A stretch of DNA of 64,000 bases, from assembly GCA_050952935.1 (NCBI GenBank), contig JBMNLS010000002.1:744001-808000 (forward strand). The letters run 5' to 3'. The position numbers were made by a program, and so were the translations under genes. This DNA is from UBA6115 sp050952935 (GTDB lineage Bacteria; Bacillota; Clostridia; Christensenellales; Aristaeellaceae). This document shows, one piece after another, positions 49,171-58,430 of this stretch (within the stretch, counting starts at the first letter, position 1; each line of letters begins with the position of its first letter). Below the pieces are notes generated by a model. The model did not search any database and had not been told where the DNA came from. It saw only the letters and a list, made by a program, of their open reading frames with translations.

Positions 49171-50169
49171 TTGCATGCGGTTTTGGGAGGAGAGGCGATC
49201 CTGCGCAGAAACTATCAGGATTTGACCTTTTGCCCCCAGGACAAATCAGAGGATTTGCGCGAAAGCAGGCGCAGAACCACCAAGGCATTGCGGACAAATC
49301 GGCCCGACATGAGAGCGATTGACCCGGCGGTCTTAGGTTCGGATGAACAGCTCCGCCTGGTGGAAAAACGCTTTTTGCCGCCTTCCTTTGCGAAGCTTAC
49401 CGAGGTTGCGCTGGCCATCAACGAACAGGAAAGCCTGTCAGCCGTCATGAACACTGGGGAACACCTGCTGATGCAGGCCCGGGACGATGCGGGGCAGCTG
49501 GAGGCGCTGGTGGATGCTTTAAGACACCTGGAGCAGGCCTTTATTCAGCCGGATTACCCTTTTGCCCATGACGAGCGCTTTGGCTATTTGTCCTACAGCC
49601 CTGTTCTGGCTGGCAGCGGGCTTCACCTGTCTTTGGTGATGCACCTGCCGATGCTGGGCTTTTTGAAGCAGATCAGAGCGCTGGGGGAGCCGCTCAAAGA
49701 GCGGCTCAACTGTCAGCTCAAGCCCTTTTTTCAGGAGAAAGGGCGCAACCCGGGCAATCTGTTTATCCTTAGCAATATATCCAGCTTTGGGCTAACGGAC
49801 GAGGATATTTTAGTGCAGCTGCGGAAAGCGGCGGCGCTGGTGGCGGGGAAGGAAAGCGGCCTGCGGGACAAGGCTTTTCATGCCACCCGGGTTACTCCGC
49901 TGGCGGATCAGGCATGGCGGGCATACGGCACGCTGCGCTATGCAAGGCGTTTGACCAGGAATGATTTTTTAGTCCTCTGGTCTAAAATGCGGCTGGGCGC
50001 CAAGGCGGGCATTCTGCCGGTGCCAATGGAAGTGACAGACCGGATGCTTAAATTCGGCGGCGACAGCCGCTACATGAACAATGGGGCCGGCCAGAAAACC
50101 TGCCCCTTCCGCCGGGCGGATGAAGTGCGCCAGGCGCTGTCAGGAGGAGAAGATGCCAATATTCGGTAG
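49171..50169 (+). CDS. mcsB: McsB homologue with degenerate arginine-kinase active site
   Basis: 332 residues; McsB is normally about 350-360. Alignment by eye to the Geobacillus/Bacillus family is clear (FAHDERFGYLSYSP, GNLFILSNISSFGLTDEDIL, WRAYGTLRYARRL), yet key sites are gone: the N-terminal SRIRLARN block is missing apart from RRN, NEEDH reads NTGEH, the arginine after it is leucine, the active-site TSCPTN reads SYSPVL (Cys to Ser), GTGLRAS reads GSGLHLS, and the RGxYGEG loop is absent. It is probably a non-catalytic adaptor. The start is uncertain: TTG at 49171 gives the full frame, and a GGGAGG at 49185 might serve a later non-ATG start. Overlaps clpC by 17 bp. Confidence 0.85.
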   Translation: MHAVLGGEAILRRNYQDLTFCPQDKSEDLRESRRRTTKALRTNRPDMRAIDPAVLGSDEQLRLVEKRFLPPSFAKLTEVALAINEQESLSAVMNTGEHLLMQARDDAGQLEALVDALRHLEQAFIQPDYPFAHDERFGYLSYSPVLAGSGLHLSLVMHLPMLGFLKQIRALGEPLKERLNCQLKPFFQEKGRNPGNLFILSNISSFGLTDEDILVQLRKAAALVAGKESGLRDKAFHATRVTPLADQAWRAYGTLRYARRLTRNDFLVLWSKMRLGAKAGILPVPMEVTDRMLKFGGDSRYMNNGAGQKTCPFRRADEVRQALSGGEDANIR

Positions 50170-52600
50170 ATTTGATAATAAAGCCAAAGAGGTCATGGAC
50201 TATGCCCAGCAGGCGGCTGTTGGCATGCGTCACCGCTACTGGGGCACAGAACACCTGTTGCTGGGGCTTTTGGCCAAAGCAAAAGACGATACCCAGGCGC
50301 TGCCTGAAAATGTGACCCTGCAATCCGTGCAGGATGCGGTGCGTCAGCTGTCCTCCGCCAATCAGGAGCAGCCCAAGGTGCTGGAGCTGACCCCGCGGAT
50401 GAAACGGGTGCTTGACCGCAGCCTCAATCAGGGCCAGGGCAGGCGTCAGCCGCAGGTAGGCACAACCATGCTGTGGCTGGCGATGCTGGAGGAGCGCGAC
50501 AGTGTAGCCGTGCGTATCCTTACTTTGTTTGGCGCGGACATTGAAGCGCTTAAAGAAGATTTGATTGCCAACCAGGCGGAGGAAGGCGAGGGAGAGGCCG
50601 GCGGCAAAGAGGAAACCACCCTGGAAAAGAACAGCCGCGACCTGACCGAGCTGGCCAAACAGGGTAAACTGGACCCAGTCATAGGCCGTGACCGGGAAAC
50701 TGAGCGGCTGGCGCAGATCCTCTCCCGGCGCACCAAAAACAACCCGGTCTTAATCGGCGCCCCAGGCGTTGGTAAAAGCGCCGTGGCGGAGGGCCTGGCC
50801 CAGCGCATCATCGCGGGGGAGGTGCCTGAAACCCTGGCCGGCAAGCGCCTGCTCTCCCTTGATTTGGGGAGCCTGGTGGCCGGCACCAAATACCGGGGCG
50901 AGTTTGAAGAGCGGATGAAAAATGTGGTCAACGAGGTCAAGAATGACCGCAGCATCATCCTGTTCATTGACGAATTACAAAATATTGTGGGCGCTGGCAA
51001 GGCTGAGGGTTCCATTGATGCGGCGGGCATTCTGAAGCCCGCATTGGCCAGGGGGGAATTGCAGTGCATCGGCGCCACCACCCTGGATGATTACCGCAAA
51101 TACATCGAAAAGGATGCCGCCCTTTCCCGGCGCTTCCAGCCGGTGATGGTGGAGGAGCCGGACAGCGAACAGTCCCTCGAAATTTTGAAAGGCCTGCGCT
51201 CCCGCTATGAAGCCCACCACCGGGTGGAGATCAGCGATGAAGCGCTGGAGGCAGCAGTGAGCCTGTCCAGCCGCTATATCAATGACCGGCAGCTGCCCGA
51301 CAAGGCCGTTGACCTGATGGATGAGGCGGGCTCCCGGGTGCGCTTGCGCACGCGCAAGGAACCCCTTGATATTAGCGAGCATACCTCGGTGCTGGAAGTG
51401 ATCCTCAGGGAGAAGCGCGACGCCATCGCCAAGCAGGACTATGAGAAAGCCGCCGCATTGCGGGATAGGGAGCGCAAGGTGCGGGAGGATATTCAGCTGG
51501 CCAGGGAGGCCTGGGAAGCGGAGCAGACAGCCTTGCGCCCTGTGGTGGGGGAAGAGGATGTGGCGCATGTGGTCGCCACCTGGACGGGCATCCCCGTGCA
51601 GCGGATGACCATGGCGGAGTCCTCCCGCCTGATGAAGTTGGAGGACACGCTGCACAAGCGCGTCATCGGCCAGGATGAAGCGGTTTCCGCTGTGAGCCGG
51701 GCTATCAGGCGCGCCAGGGCCGGGCTTCAGGATCCCAAACGCCCCCTTGGTTCCTTTATTTTCCTGGGTCCCACCGGCGTGGGGAAAACAGAGCTATGCC
51801 GCGCCCTGGGAGAAGCGATGTTTGGGGATGAGGATGCCCTCATTCGCCTGGACATGAGCGAATACATGGAGAAGCACACCGTGTCCCGCATGGTGGGCTC
51901 CCCCCCGGGCTATGTGGGCTATGAAGAGGGCGGACAATTGACCGAGCAGGTGCGCCGCAAGCCCTATTCCGTGGTGCTTTTTGATGAGATTGAAAAAGCC
52001 CACCCGGATGTGTTCAACATGCTGCTGCAGATTTTGGAAGACGGCCGGCTGACTGACAACATGGGCCGGGTGACCAGCTTTAAAAACTGTATCCTGGTGA
52101 TGACCTCAAATGCGGGCGCTCAGCAACTGGCCTCCGGCCGCAGCCTGGGCTTCGGCGGGCAAAGCCAGCAGGCCATGGCCTATGACGAGATGAAGACGAG
52201 GGTGCTGGATGAGATCAAGCGCATTTTCAGGCCGGAATTTCTCAACCGCCTGGATGAGGCCATCGTGTTCCACCCGCTGTCGGACGCCCATATCCGGCAG
52301 ATCGCTCAGCTGATGTTGGATAAAATCATTGCGCGGATGGAAGAAAAGGGCATCAGCCTGCAGGTTGATGAGGCGGCTGTGACCTTCCTGGCCCAGGATG
52401 GCTTTGATCCCCAGTATGGGGCCAGACCCCTGCGCCGGTCAATCCAGCGCAAGGTGGAGGACAGCTTGAGCGAGGCGCTGATTTCAGGGGCCTTGGAAGA
52501 AGGCGACAGCGTGCGCATGTTCCTTGAGGATGGAAAGCTTGACTATGTCATCCAGAAGAAACAGCCTGATAAAATTGCCCAGGAAGCACCGGTCACCTGA
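50153..52600 (+). CDS. clpC: ClpC AAA+ unfoldase
   Basis: 815 residues: N-terminal repeat domain (FDNKAKEVMDYAQQAAVGMRH), first AAA+ module (GAPGVGKSAVAEGLAQR, LSRRFQPVMVEEP), middle coiled coil with a UVR motif (KQDYEKAAALRDRERKVRED), second AAA+ module (GPTGVGKTELCRALGEAMFG, DEIEKAHPDVFNMLLQILED). It delivers substrates to ClpP, which is not in the window. AGGAGGAG before the ATG, inside the end of the mcsB-like gene. In Bacillus ClpC recognises arginine-phosphorylated proteins, a tag that this McsB seems unable to make. Confidence 0.97.
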   Translation: MPIFGRFDNKAKEVMDYAQQAAVGMRHRYWGTEHLLLGLLAKAKDDTQALPENVTLQSVQDAVRQLSSANQEQPKVLELTPRMKRVLDRSLNQGQGRRQPQVGTTMLWLAMLEERDSVAVRILTLFGADIEALKEDLIANQAEEGEGEAGGKEETTLEKNSRDLTELAKQGKLDPVIGRDRETERLAQILSRRTKNNPVLIGAPGVGKSAVAEGLAQRIIAGEVPETLAGKRLLSLDLGSLVAGTKYRGEFEERMKNVVNEVKNDRSIILFIDELQNIVGAGKAEGSIDAAGILKPALARGELQCIGATTLDDYRKYIEKDAALSRRFQPVMVEEPDSEQSLEILKGLRSRYEAHHRVEISDEALEAAVSLSSRYINDRQLPDKAVDLMDEAGSRVRLRTRKEPLDISEHTSVLEVILREKRDAIAKQDYEKAAALRDRERKVREDIQLAREAWEAEQTALRPVVGEEDVAHVVATWTGIPVQRMTMAESSRLMKLEDTLHKRVIGQDEAVSAVSRAIRRARAGLQDPKRPLGSFIFLGPTGVGKTELCRALGEAMFGDEDALIRLDMSEYMEKHTVSRMVGSPPGYVGYEEGGQLTEQVRRKPYSVVLFDEIEKAHPDVFNMLLQILEDGRLTDNMGRVTSFKNCILVMTSNAGAQQLASGRSLGFGGQSQQAMAYDEMKTRVLDEIKRIFRPEFLNRLDEAIVFHPLSDAHIRQIAQLMLDKIIARMEEKGISLQVDEAAVTFLAQDGFDPQYGARPLRRSIQRKVEDSLSEALISGALEEGDSVRMFLEDGKLDYVIQKKQPDKIAQEAPVT

Positions 52601-52620
52601 TTCTGCCAAATACGGGAATT

Positions 52621-52659
52621 ATCAGGAAGGGGATTTAAGGTCTTCCTTCCTGATTTTTA
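52621..52659 (+). terminator. Terminator of the ctsR-clpC operon
   Basis: ATCAGGAAGG (52621-52630) pairs perfectly with CCTTCCTGAT (52645-52654), followed by TTTTTAT. Confidence 0.9.
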
Positions 52660-52710
52660 TGTGATTTTGAGTTTCAGATGTAAAATGAATTTAAAAAATG
52701 TTTGAAAACA

Positions 52711-52740
52711 TTGACAAACAAGGCTTCATCAGTGTAATAT
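52711..52740 (+). promoter_or_regulatory. Promoter of the rpsL ribosomal operon
   Basis: Perfect TTGACA (52711-52716), 18 bp, TAATAT (52735-52740). About 140 nt of leader follow before rpsL, containing a decoy AGGAGGA and a hairpin GGAAGC (52840-52845) / GCTTCC (52854-52859) just ahead of the true SD; autogenous control is possible but not shown. Confidence 0.8.
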
Positions 52741-52883
52741 GATAAAGTTGCCTCTCATATGGGGTGCGTGAGCGCCCTGGAGATGCAGCGACCACTACAC
52801 AGACTATATATTCCCGGGGGTTGCGGGGATGTTATAGGAGGAAGCCTTTGAAAGCTTCCGAGCAAAAAACAGGAGGTGCTTCC

Positions 52884-53258
52884 ATGCCCACGATCAATCA
52901 ATTGATCCGAAAGGGAAGGAAAAAAGTAGTCAACAAGTCCGATGCGCCTATCCTGCAGGGATGTCCGCAAAAGCGCGGCGTGTGTCTGTCTGTGAAGACA
53001 ACCACACCTAAAAAGCCGAACTCGGCGCTGCGCAAAATTGCCAGAATCCGTCTGACCAATCAGTATGAGGGCACTTGCTACATACCCGGCATTGGTCATA
53101 ATCTGCAGGAGCATAGTGTGGTGCTGATCCGCGGCGGCCGCGTTCGCGACCTTCCCGGTGTTCGCTACCACGTTATTCGTGGCGCCCTGGACGCGGCCGG
53201 TGTTGCCAAGCGCAATCAGGGCCGTTCACTGTACGGCGCAAAACGCCCCAAGAAGTAA
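52884..53258 (+). CDS. rpsL: 30S ribosomal protein S12
   Basis: 124 residues. PTINQLIRKGRKK start, KTTTPKKPNSALRKIARIRL and GGRVRDLPGVRYHVIRGALD are the S12 decoding-site loops; the streptomycin-site lysine in TPKKPNS is wild type. AGGAGGTG before the ATG. First gene of the str-type operon. Confidence 0.98.
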   Translation: MPTINQLIRKGRKKVVNKSDAPILQGCPQKRGVCLSVKTTTPKKPNSALRKIARIRLTNQYEGTCYIPGIGHNLQEHSVVLIRGGRVRDLPGVRYHVIRGALDAAGVAKRNQGRSLYGAKRPKK

Positions 53259-53426
53259 CCCTATTTGCCGGGAACACCCGGGAAGCTCTGATGGCGTGTC
53301 GGCTTCTTCGCTTGGAACTGCGGGAAGAACCGGTGTCACCCAGAGCCCAACCGGGGCATCAGGCAGGGCAGCCATGCTGGGCCGCCCTTGGAAACGGCAC
53401 AAGACACAAACAATAGGAGGGAAGTT

Positions 53427-53897
53427 ATGCCCCGTCGTGGATTTATCCCCAAGCGCGAGGTGCTACCCGATCCCATCTACGGGACCGTGATTGTCACCAA
53501 GCTCATTAACCAGATTATGTTGGACGGTAAGCGCGGTGTCGCGCAGAACGTCTGCTATTCCGCTTTCAACATGGTCAAGGAAAAGACCGGCAAGGAACCG
53601 GGCGAAGTCTTTCAGGAAGCGCTCAACAATATCCTGCCCCAGCTGGAAGTGAAGGCCCGCCGTGTGGGCGGCGCCACCTATCAGGTGCCCGTTGAAATCA
53701 GGCCTGAGCGCCGGCAAACCCTGGCTCTCCGGTGGCTGGTGGACTTCAGCCGCAAGCGTGGTGAAAAGACCATGGCTGAGCGTCTGGCAGGTGAAGTGAT
53801 GGATGCTGCCAACAACACCGGCAATGCCGTCAAACGTAAGGAAGAAATGCACCGCATGGCCGAGGCCAACAAGGCCTTTGCCCACTACCGCTGGTAA
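53427..53897 (+). CDS. rpsG: 30S ribosomal protein S7
   Basis: 156 residues: PRRGFIPKREVLPDPIYG start, VGGATYQVPVEIRPERRQTLALRWL in the middle, KREEMHRMAEANKAFAHYRW at the end. It nucleates assembly of the 30S head. The 168-bp gap from rpsL holds no gene; GC-rich inverted segments there could be a leader for translational control. ATAGGAGGG before the ATG. Confidence 0.98.
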   Translation: MPRRGFIPKREVLPDPIYGTVIVTKLINQIMLDGKRGVAQNVCYSAFNMVKEKTGKEPGEVFQEALNNILPQLEVKARRVGGATYQVPVEIRPERRQTLALRWLVDFSRKRGEKTMAERLAGEVMDAANNTGNAVKRKEEMHRMAEANKAFAHYRW

Positions 53898-53956
53898 CCA
53901 TTTCAAAAGAACGAGGGCTTGCCCCTTAATGCTGTCAGCAAGGAGAACGCAAACAC

Positions 53957-56023
53957 ATGCCCAGAAATCATCCGCTGGAGATGGTGCGCAACATAGGCAT
54001 CATGGCCCATATTGATGCCGGCAAGACGACCACCACCGAACGGATCCTGTACTACACCGGCCGTCTGCACCGCATGGGGGAAACCCATGAGGGCGGTGCC
54101 ACCATGGACTGGATGGAACAGGAAAAGGAACGTGGCATCACCATCACTTCCGCGGCGACCACAGCCATGTGGAAGGGACATAACATCAACATCATTGATA
54201 CCCCGGGCCATGTGGATTTCACTGTGGAGGTAGAGCGCTCGCTGCGCGTGCTGGACGGTGCGGTCGCTGTGTTCTGCGCGAAAGGCGGGGTTGAGCCCCA
54301 AAGCGAAACGGTCTGGAAACAGGCCAATAAATACCAGGTGCCGCGCATGGCGTACATCAATAAGATGGATATTACCGGCGCTGATTTTTTCCGCGTGGTG
54401 GGAATGATCAACGACCGGCTGTCTGCCAACGGGGTACCGATTCAGCTGCCAATCGGCAAAGAGGGCGACTTCAAAGGCATCATTGACCTGATCCGCATGA
54501 AGGCGGAGGTATACTATGATGACAATGGCAACGACATTCGGGAAGAAGATATCCCTGCGGAACTGAGCGCTCTGGCCGAGGAATACCGTACAAAACTGCT
54601 GGACGCGGTGGTGGGCTCTGATGAAGGCTTGATGGAAAAGTATTTCGCGGGTGAGGAGATCACCCAGGAGGATTTGAACATCGCCATCCGCAAGGCAACG
54701 GTGGCAGGCGATATGACGCCGGTTCTCTGCGGCACTTCTTACCGCAACAAGGGCGTTCAGCCGCTGTTGGACGCCATATGCGCCTATCTGCCCTCGCCCC
54801 TGGACATCCCCTCAATCACGGGGACTGATCCCAAAACCGGCGAAGTGGTGGAGCGTCACCCGGATGACAACGAGCCTTTTTCGGCTTTGGCGTTTAAGAT
54901 TGCTGTGGATCCTTTTGTGGGAAAACTGGCTTTCTTCAGGGTGTATTCCGGTTCCGTTTCAGCCAACTCTTATACCTATAACTCTTCCAAAGGCAAACGG
55001 GAGCGTTTTAGCCGCATCCTGCGCATGCACTCCAACCACCGGGAAGACGTGGATACCGTCTATACCGGTGATATCGCGGCAGCGGTGGGCCTGAAAGATA
55101 CCGTCACCGGCGACACGCTGTGTGATGACAAGGCTCCTATCGTGCTGGAGAATGTGGACTTCCCGGATCCGGTTATCCGGGTGGCCATTGAGCCTAAAAC
55201 CAAGGCCGGACAGGAAAAACTGTCCTACGCCCTGACGCGCCTGGCGCAAGAGGATCCTACCTTTAAAACCTACACCGATCAGGAAACGGGCCAAACCATC
55301 ATCGCGGGCATGGGTGAGCTTCATTTGGAGATTATCGTTGACCGGATGATGCGGGAGTTCCGTGTGGAGGCCTCTGTGGGCAAACCCCAGGTGGCCTACC
55401 GGGAGACCATCCGTAAAACTGCCCGCGGCGAAGGACGCCATGTCAAGCAGACGGGCGGCCATGGCCAGTATGGCCATGCGGTGATCGAGCTGATACCCGC
55501 CGGACCCGGCGAAGGCTATAGCTTTGAGAACCGCATTGTGGGCGGTGTGATTCCCAAAGAGTTTATTTCACCGATCGACGCGGGCATCCAGGAAGCCGCC
55601 CAATCCGGCATTTTGGCTGGGTATGAGGTGGTGGACTTCAAGGTTGCCCTGGTGGACGGTTCCTATCACGATGTGGACTCCTCAGAAATGGCCTTTAAAA
55701 TCGCCGGTTCCCTGGCGTTCAAGGATGCCATGCGCAAGGCGGACAGCGCTCTGCTTGAACCCGTGATGAAGGTGGAGGTCATTGTGCCCGACCAGTATAT
55801 GGGGGATGTCATCGGCGATCTGAGTTCCCGGCGCGGCCGCATCGAGACCTATGAAGCCCGCATGGGCGACCAGGTGATTCATTCCTATGTGCCCCTGAGC
55901 GAAATGTTCGGCTACGCCACCAACCTGCGCAGCCGAACCCAGGGTCGGGGCATGTTCACCATGGAATTTGACCACTATGAGGAAGTGCCCAAGAACATTG
56001 CCGATAAGATCATCGGCCACTGA
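53957..56023 (+). CDS. fusA: Elongation factor G
   Basis: 688 residues: G1 AHIDAGKTTTTERIL, DTPGHVDFT, NKMD, then domains II-V to the C-terminal YEEVPKNIADKIIGH. It drives ribosome translocation with GTP. AAGGAG lies about 11 bp before the ATG. Length and motifs are normal. Confidence 0.98.
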   Translation: MPRNHPLEMVRNIGIMAHIDAGKTTTTERILYYTGRLHRMGETHEGGATMDWMEQEKERGITITSAATTAMWKGHNINIIDTPGHVDFTVEVERSLRVLDGAVAVFCAKGGVEPQSETVWKQANKYQVPRMAYINKMDITGADFFRVVGMINDRLSANGVPIQLPIGKEGDFKGIIDLIRMKAEVYYDDNGNDIREEDIPAELSALAEEYRTKLLDAVVGSDEGLMEKYFAGEEITQEDLNIAIRKATVAGDMTPVLCGTSYRNKGVQPLLDAICAYLPSPLDIPSITGTDPKTGEVVERHPDDNEPFSALAFKIAVDPFVGKLAFFRVYSGSVSANSYTYNSSKGKRERFSRILRMHSNHREDVDTVYTGDIAAAVGLKDTVTGDTLCDDKAPIVLENVDFPDPVIRVAIEPKTKAGQEKLSYALTRLAQEDPTFKTYTDQETGQTIIAGMGELHLEIIVDRMMREFRVEASVGKPQVAYRETIRKTARGEGRHVKQTGGHGQYGHAVIELIPAGPGEGYSFENRIVGGVIPKEFISPIDAGIQEAAQSGILAGYEVVDFKVALVDGSYHDVDSSEMAFKIAGSLAFKDAMRKADSALLEPVMKVEVIVPDQYMGDVIGDLSSRRGRIETYEARMGDQVIHSYVPLSEMFGYATNLRSRTQGRGMFTMEFDHYEEVPKNIADKIIGH

Positions 56024-56071
56024 TTATCTGATTAAAAGAAAAATCGCAGCAGCGATCCAAGGAGGAAACCC

Positions 56072-57286
56072 ATGGCGAAGCAAAAGTTTGAGCGTAACAA
56101 GCCGCACGTAAACATCGGCACGATTGGTCACGTTGACCACGGCAAGACGACCCTGACGGCGGCGATCACGATGGTGTTGGCGAAAGCCGGCCACGCCCAG
56201 GCGATGGCCTATGACCAGATCGACAAGGCGCCTGAAGAGAAGGCCCGCGGAATCACGATCAATACCTCCCACGTGGAGTACGAGACGGACAACCGTCACT
56301 ATGCCCATGTGGACTGTCCCGGCCACGCTGACTATGTGAAGAACATGATCACCGGTGCCGCGCAGATGGACGGCGCCATCTTGCTGGTGTCAGCGCCCGA
56401 TGGCCCCATGCCCCAGACCCGTGAGCATATCCTGCTGGCCCGCCAGGTGGGCGTGCCCTCCATCGTGGTGTTCATGAACAAGACGGACCTGATGGATGAC
56501 GAGGAGCTGCTGGAGCTGGTGGAGATGGAAGTGCGTGATCTGCTTAACGCCTATGACTTCCCCGGCGACGACACCCCCATCATCAAGGGTTCCGCCCTTA
56601 AAGCGCTGGAATACATGCAGAAGGATGGTTCTGATCCCCAGAACGCTCCTGAAACCCAGTGTGTGCTGGAGCTGATGGAAGCGGTGGACAGCTTTATTCC
56701 CACGCCTGCGCGCGCGGTGGACAAGCCTTTCCTGATGCCTGTTGAAGACGTGTTCTCCATCACCGGCCGCGGTACGGTGGCTACCGGCCGTGTTGAGCGG
56801 GGTGAAGTGAAGGTATCTGACAACGTTGAAATCGTTGGGCTGATGGAAAAGCCCCGCACAGTGGTTGTGACGGGCGTTGAAATGTTCCACAAACTGCTGG
56901 ACAAAGCCCAGGCCGGCGACAACATCGGCGCGCTTCTGCGTGGTGTACAGCGGACTGATATTGAGCGTGGCCAGGTGCTGGCAAAACCCGGTACCATCAA
57001 GCCCCATACGCATTTCTTCAGCGAAGTGTATGTGCTGACCAAGGAAGAGGGCGGCCGTCATACGCCGTTCTTCAATGGCTATCGCCCGCAGTTCTATTTC
57101 CGCACGACGGACGTGACCGGCTCCATCAAGCTGCCTGAAGGGGTTGAGATGGTGATGCCCGGTGACAACGTACAGATGGAAGTTGAGCTGATCACGCCCA
57201 TCGCGATTGAGCAGGGACTGCGTTTCGCCATCCGCGAAGGCGGCCACACGGTTGGCTCCGGTGCTGTGGCTAAGGTGATCGAGTAA
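56072..57286 (+). CDS. tuf: Elongation factor Tu
   Basis: 404 residues: GHVDHGKTTLTAAI, DCPGHADYVKNM, NKTD and the C-terminal barrels ending GGHTVGSGAVAKVIE. It brings aminoacyl-tRNA to the ribosome. Slightly longer than usual (394-400) through an insert near QKDGSDPQNAPETQ. AAGGAGGAAACCC before the ATG. Confidence 0.98.
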   Translation: MAKQKFERNKPHVNIGTIGHVDHGKTTLTAAITMVLAKAGHAQAMAYDQIDKAPEEKARGITINTSHVEYETDNRHYAHVDCPGHADYVKNMITGAAQMDGAILLVSAPDGPMPQTREHILLARQVGVPSIVVFMNKTDLMDDEELLELVEMEVRDLLNAYDFPGDDTPIIKGSALKALEYMQKDGSDPQNAPETQCVLELMEAVDSFIPTPARAVDKPFLMPVEDVFSITGRGTVATGRVERGEVKVSDNVEIVGLMEKPRTVVVTGVEMFHKLLDKAQAGDNIGALLRGVQRTDIERGQVLAKPGTIKPHTHFFSEVYVLTKEEGGRHTPFFNGYRPQFYFRTTDVTGSIKLPEGVEMVMPGDNVQMEVELITPIAIEQGLRFAIREGGHTVGSGAVAKVIE

Positions 57287-57327
57287 AACCTCGATTCCTT
57301 TTCTGGATACAGAGAGAGGTGTAACAA

Positions 57328-57492
57328 ATGGCAGTTAAGGAAGCGCGCGCCAATATCGTGCTTGCCTGCAATGAGTGCAAGCAGCGCAACTATAACACCA
57401 AGAAGAACAAGAAGAACAACCCCGAGCGCATTGAGCTGAGCAAATATTGCAGGTTCTGCAAGAAACATACGGCTCACCGTGAGACGAGGTAA
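57328..57492 (+). CDS. rpmG: 50S ribosomal protein L33
   Basis: 54 residues, too short for most ORF filters. AVKEARANIVLACNECKQRN, then KYCRFCKKHTAHRETR; the two CxxC pairs (C14-C17 and C41-C44) make it the zinc-binding form. GAGAGGTG upstream of the ATG. Its position before secE is the standard place for this gene. Confidence 0.97.
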   Translation: MAVKEARANIVLACNECKQRNYNTKKNKKNNPERIELSKYCRFCKKHTAHRETR

Positions 57493-57497
57493 GGGGC

Positions 57498-57782
57498 ATG
57501 GCAGACGAAAAGAAAAAGAGTGTCCGCAGCGCAGACAAGAAAGCGAAACCAAATTTTGCCACGCGTGCGGTGGATTTCGTCAAGCACCTGCCTGAGCGTA
57601 TCGCGCAGCCTTTTAAGAACACCTGGCGGGAGCTGAAAAAGGTTACCTGGCCCACCCGCAAGGATCTGTTCAACTATACCCTGATTGTGCTGGCTTTCAT
57701 GGCCTTTATGGGTGTTGTGATTGGCCTGCTTGATATGGGTTCATCCGCTCTGGTTGCGCTGCTTGCCAGCTGGGCTGGGTGA
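57498..57782 (+). CDS. secE: Preprotein translocase subunit SecE
   Basis: 94 residues: basic N-terminal extension (KKKSVRSADKKAKPNFATR), the conserved WRELKKVTWPTRKDL amphipathic helix and one membrane segment (YTLIVLAFMAFMGVVIGLL). It clamps SecY. ATG 5 bp after rpmG; nusG follows. Confidence 0.96.
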   Translation: MADEKKKSVRSADKKAKPNFATRAVDFVKHLPERIAQPFKNTWRELKKVTWPTRKDLFNYTLIVLAFMAFMGVVIGLLDMGSSALVALLASWAG

Positions 57783-57801
57783 GACGGGAGATAAAAGGAT
57801 C

Positions 57802-58350
57802 ATGCCTGAACAGGAAGTAAACCAAACCGCATCAACGCCCCAATGGTATGTGGTGCATACTTATTCCGGCTACGAAAACAGGGTGAAAGACAACCTTGAA
57901 AAAGCGGCGGAGAACAACCGCATGCAGCACCTCATCCAAGAGGTGGCGGTGCCAACCGAGGAAGTTGCCGAAATTAAAAATGGCAAGCGTGTGATTACCC
58001 AGCACAAAACCTTTCCTGGCTATGTGCTGGTGAAGATGATCATCACCAGCGAATCTTGGTATGTGGTGCGCAACACCCGTTGGGTGACGGGCTTTGTTGG
58101 CCCGGAAAGCAAGCCTATTCCTCTGTCAGAGGCCGAGGTTGAGATGATGATGAACAGCCGTCCTCAAGCCGAAGCTACAAAGCTGGTGGTGGGGGAAGAA
58201 GTGCGCATCCTCTCCGGGCCGCTTGAAAACTTCACGGGAGTTGTGGAAGCGCTGGATGTGGTGCGTGGTAAGCTGCAAGTGAAGGTTAAGATGTTCCTGG
58301 GCCGGGAAATGCAGGTGGAGATTGATCTCGACCAGGCCGAAAAAGTCTGA
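57802..58350 (+). CDS. nusG: Transcription termination/antitermination factor NusG
   Basis: 182 residues: NGN domain (QWYVVHTYSGYENRVKDNLE; FPGYVLVKMIITSESWYVVRNT; TGFVG) and C-terminal KOW domain (GEEVRILSGPLENFTGVVEALD). It binds RNA polymerase and couples it to ribosomes or Rho. The start at 57802 is chosen (MPEQEVNQ) over an in-frame upstream start inside secE. AAAGGA before the ATG. Confidence 0.97.
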   Translation: MPEQEVNQTASTPQWYVVHTYSGYENRVKDNLEKAAENNRMQHLIQEVAVPTEEVAEIKNGKRVITQHKTFPGYVLVKMIITSESWYVVRNTRWVTGFVGPESKPIPLSEAEVEMMMNSRPQAEATKLVVGEEVRILSGPLENFTGVVEALDVVRGKLQVKVKMFLGREMQVEIDLDQAEKV

Positions 58351-58430
58351 GCGCGGTCACCGCGTTGGATTTGCGTGGGAGGCGCGTATGCGCCGCCTGA
58401 CCACATTATGAAAAAGGAGCCAAAACAACA

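Noticed and set aside
53259..53426. Possible small gene between rpsL and rpsG
   Set aside because: The open frame there has no start with an SD that fits and no protein-like composition; treated as leader.
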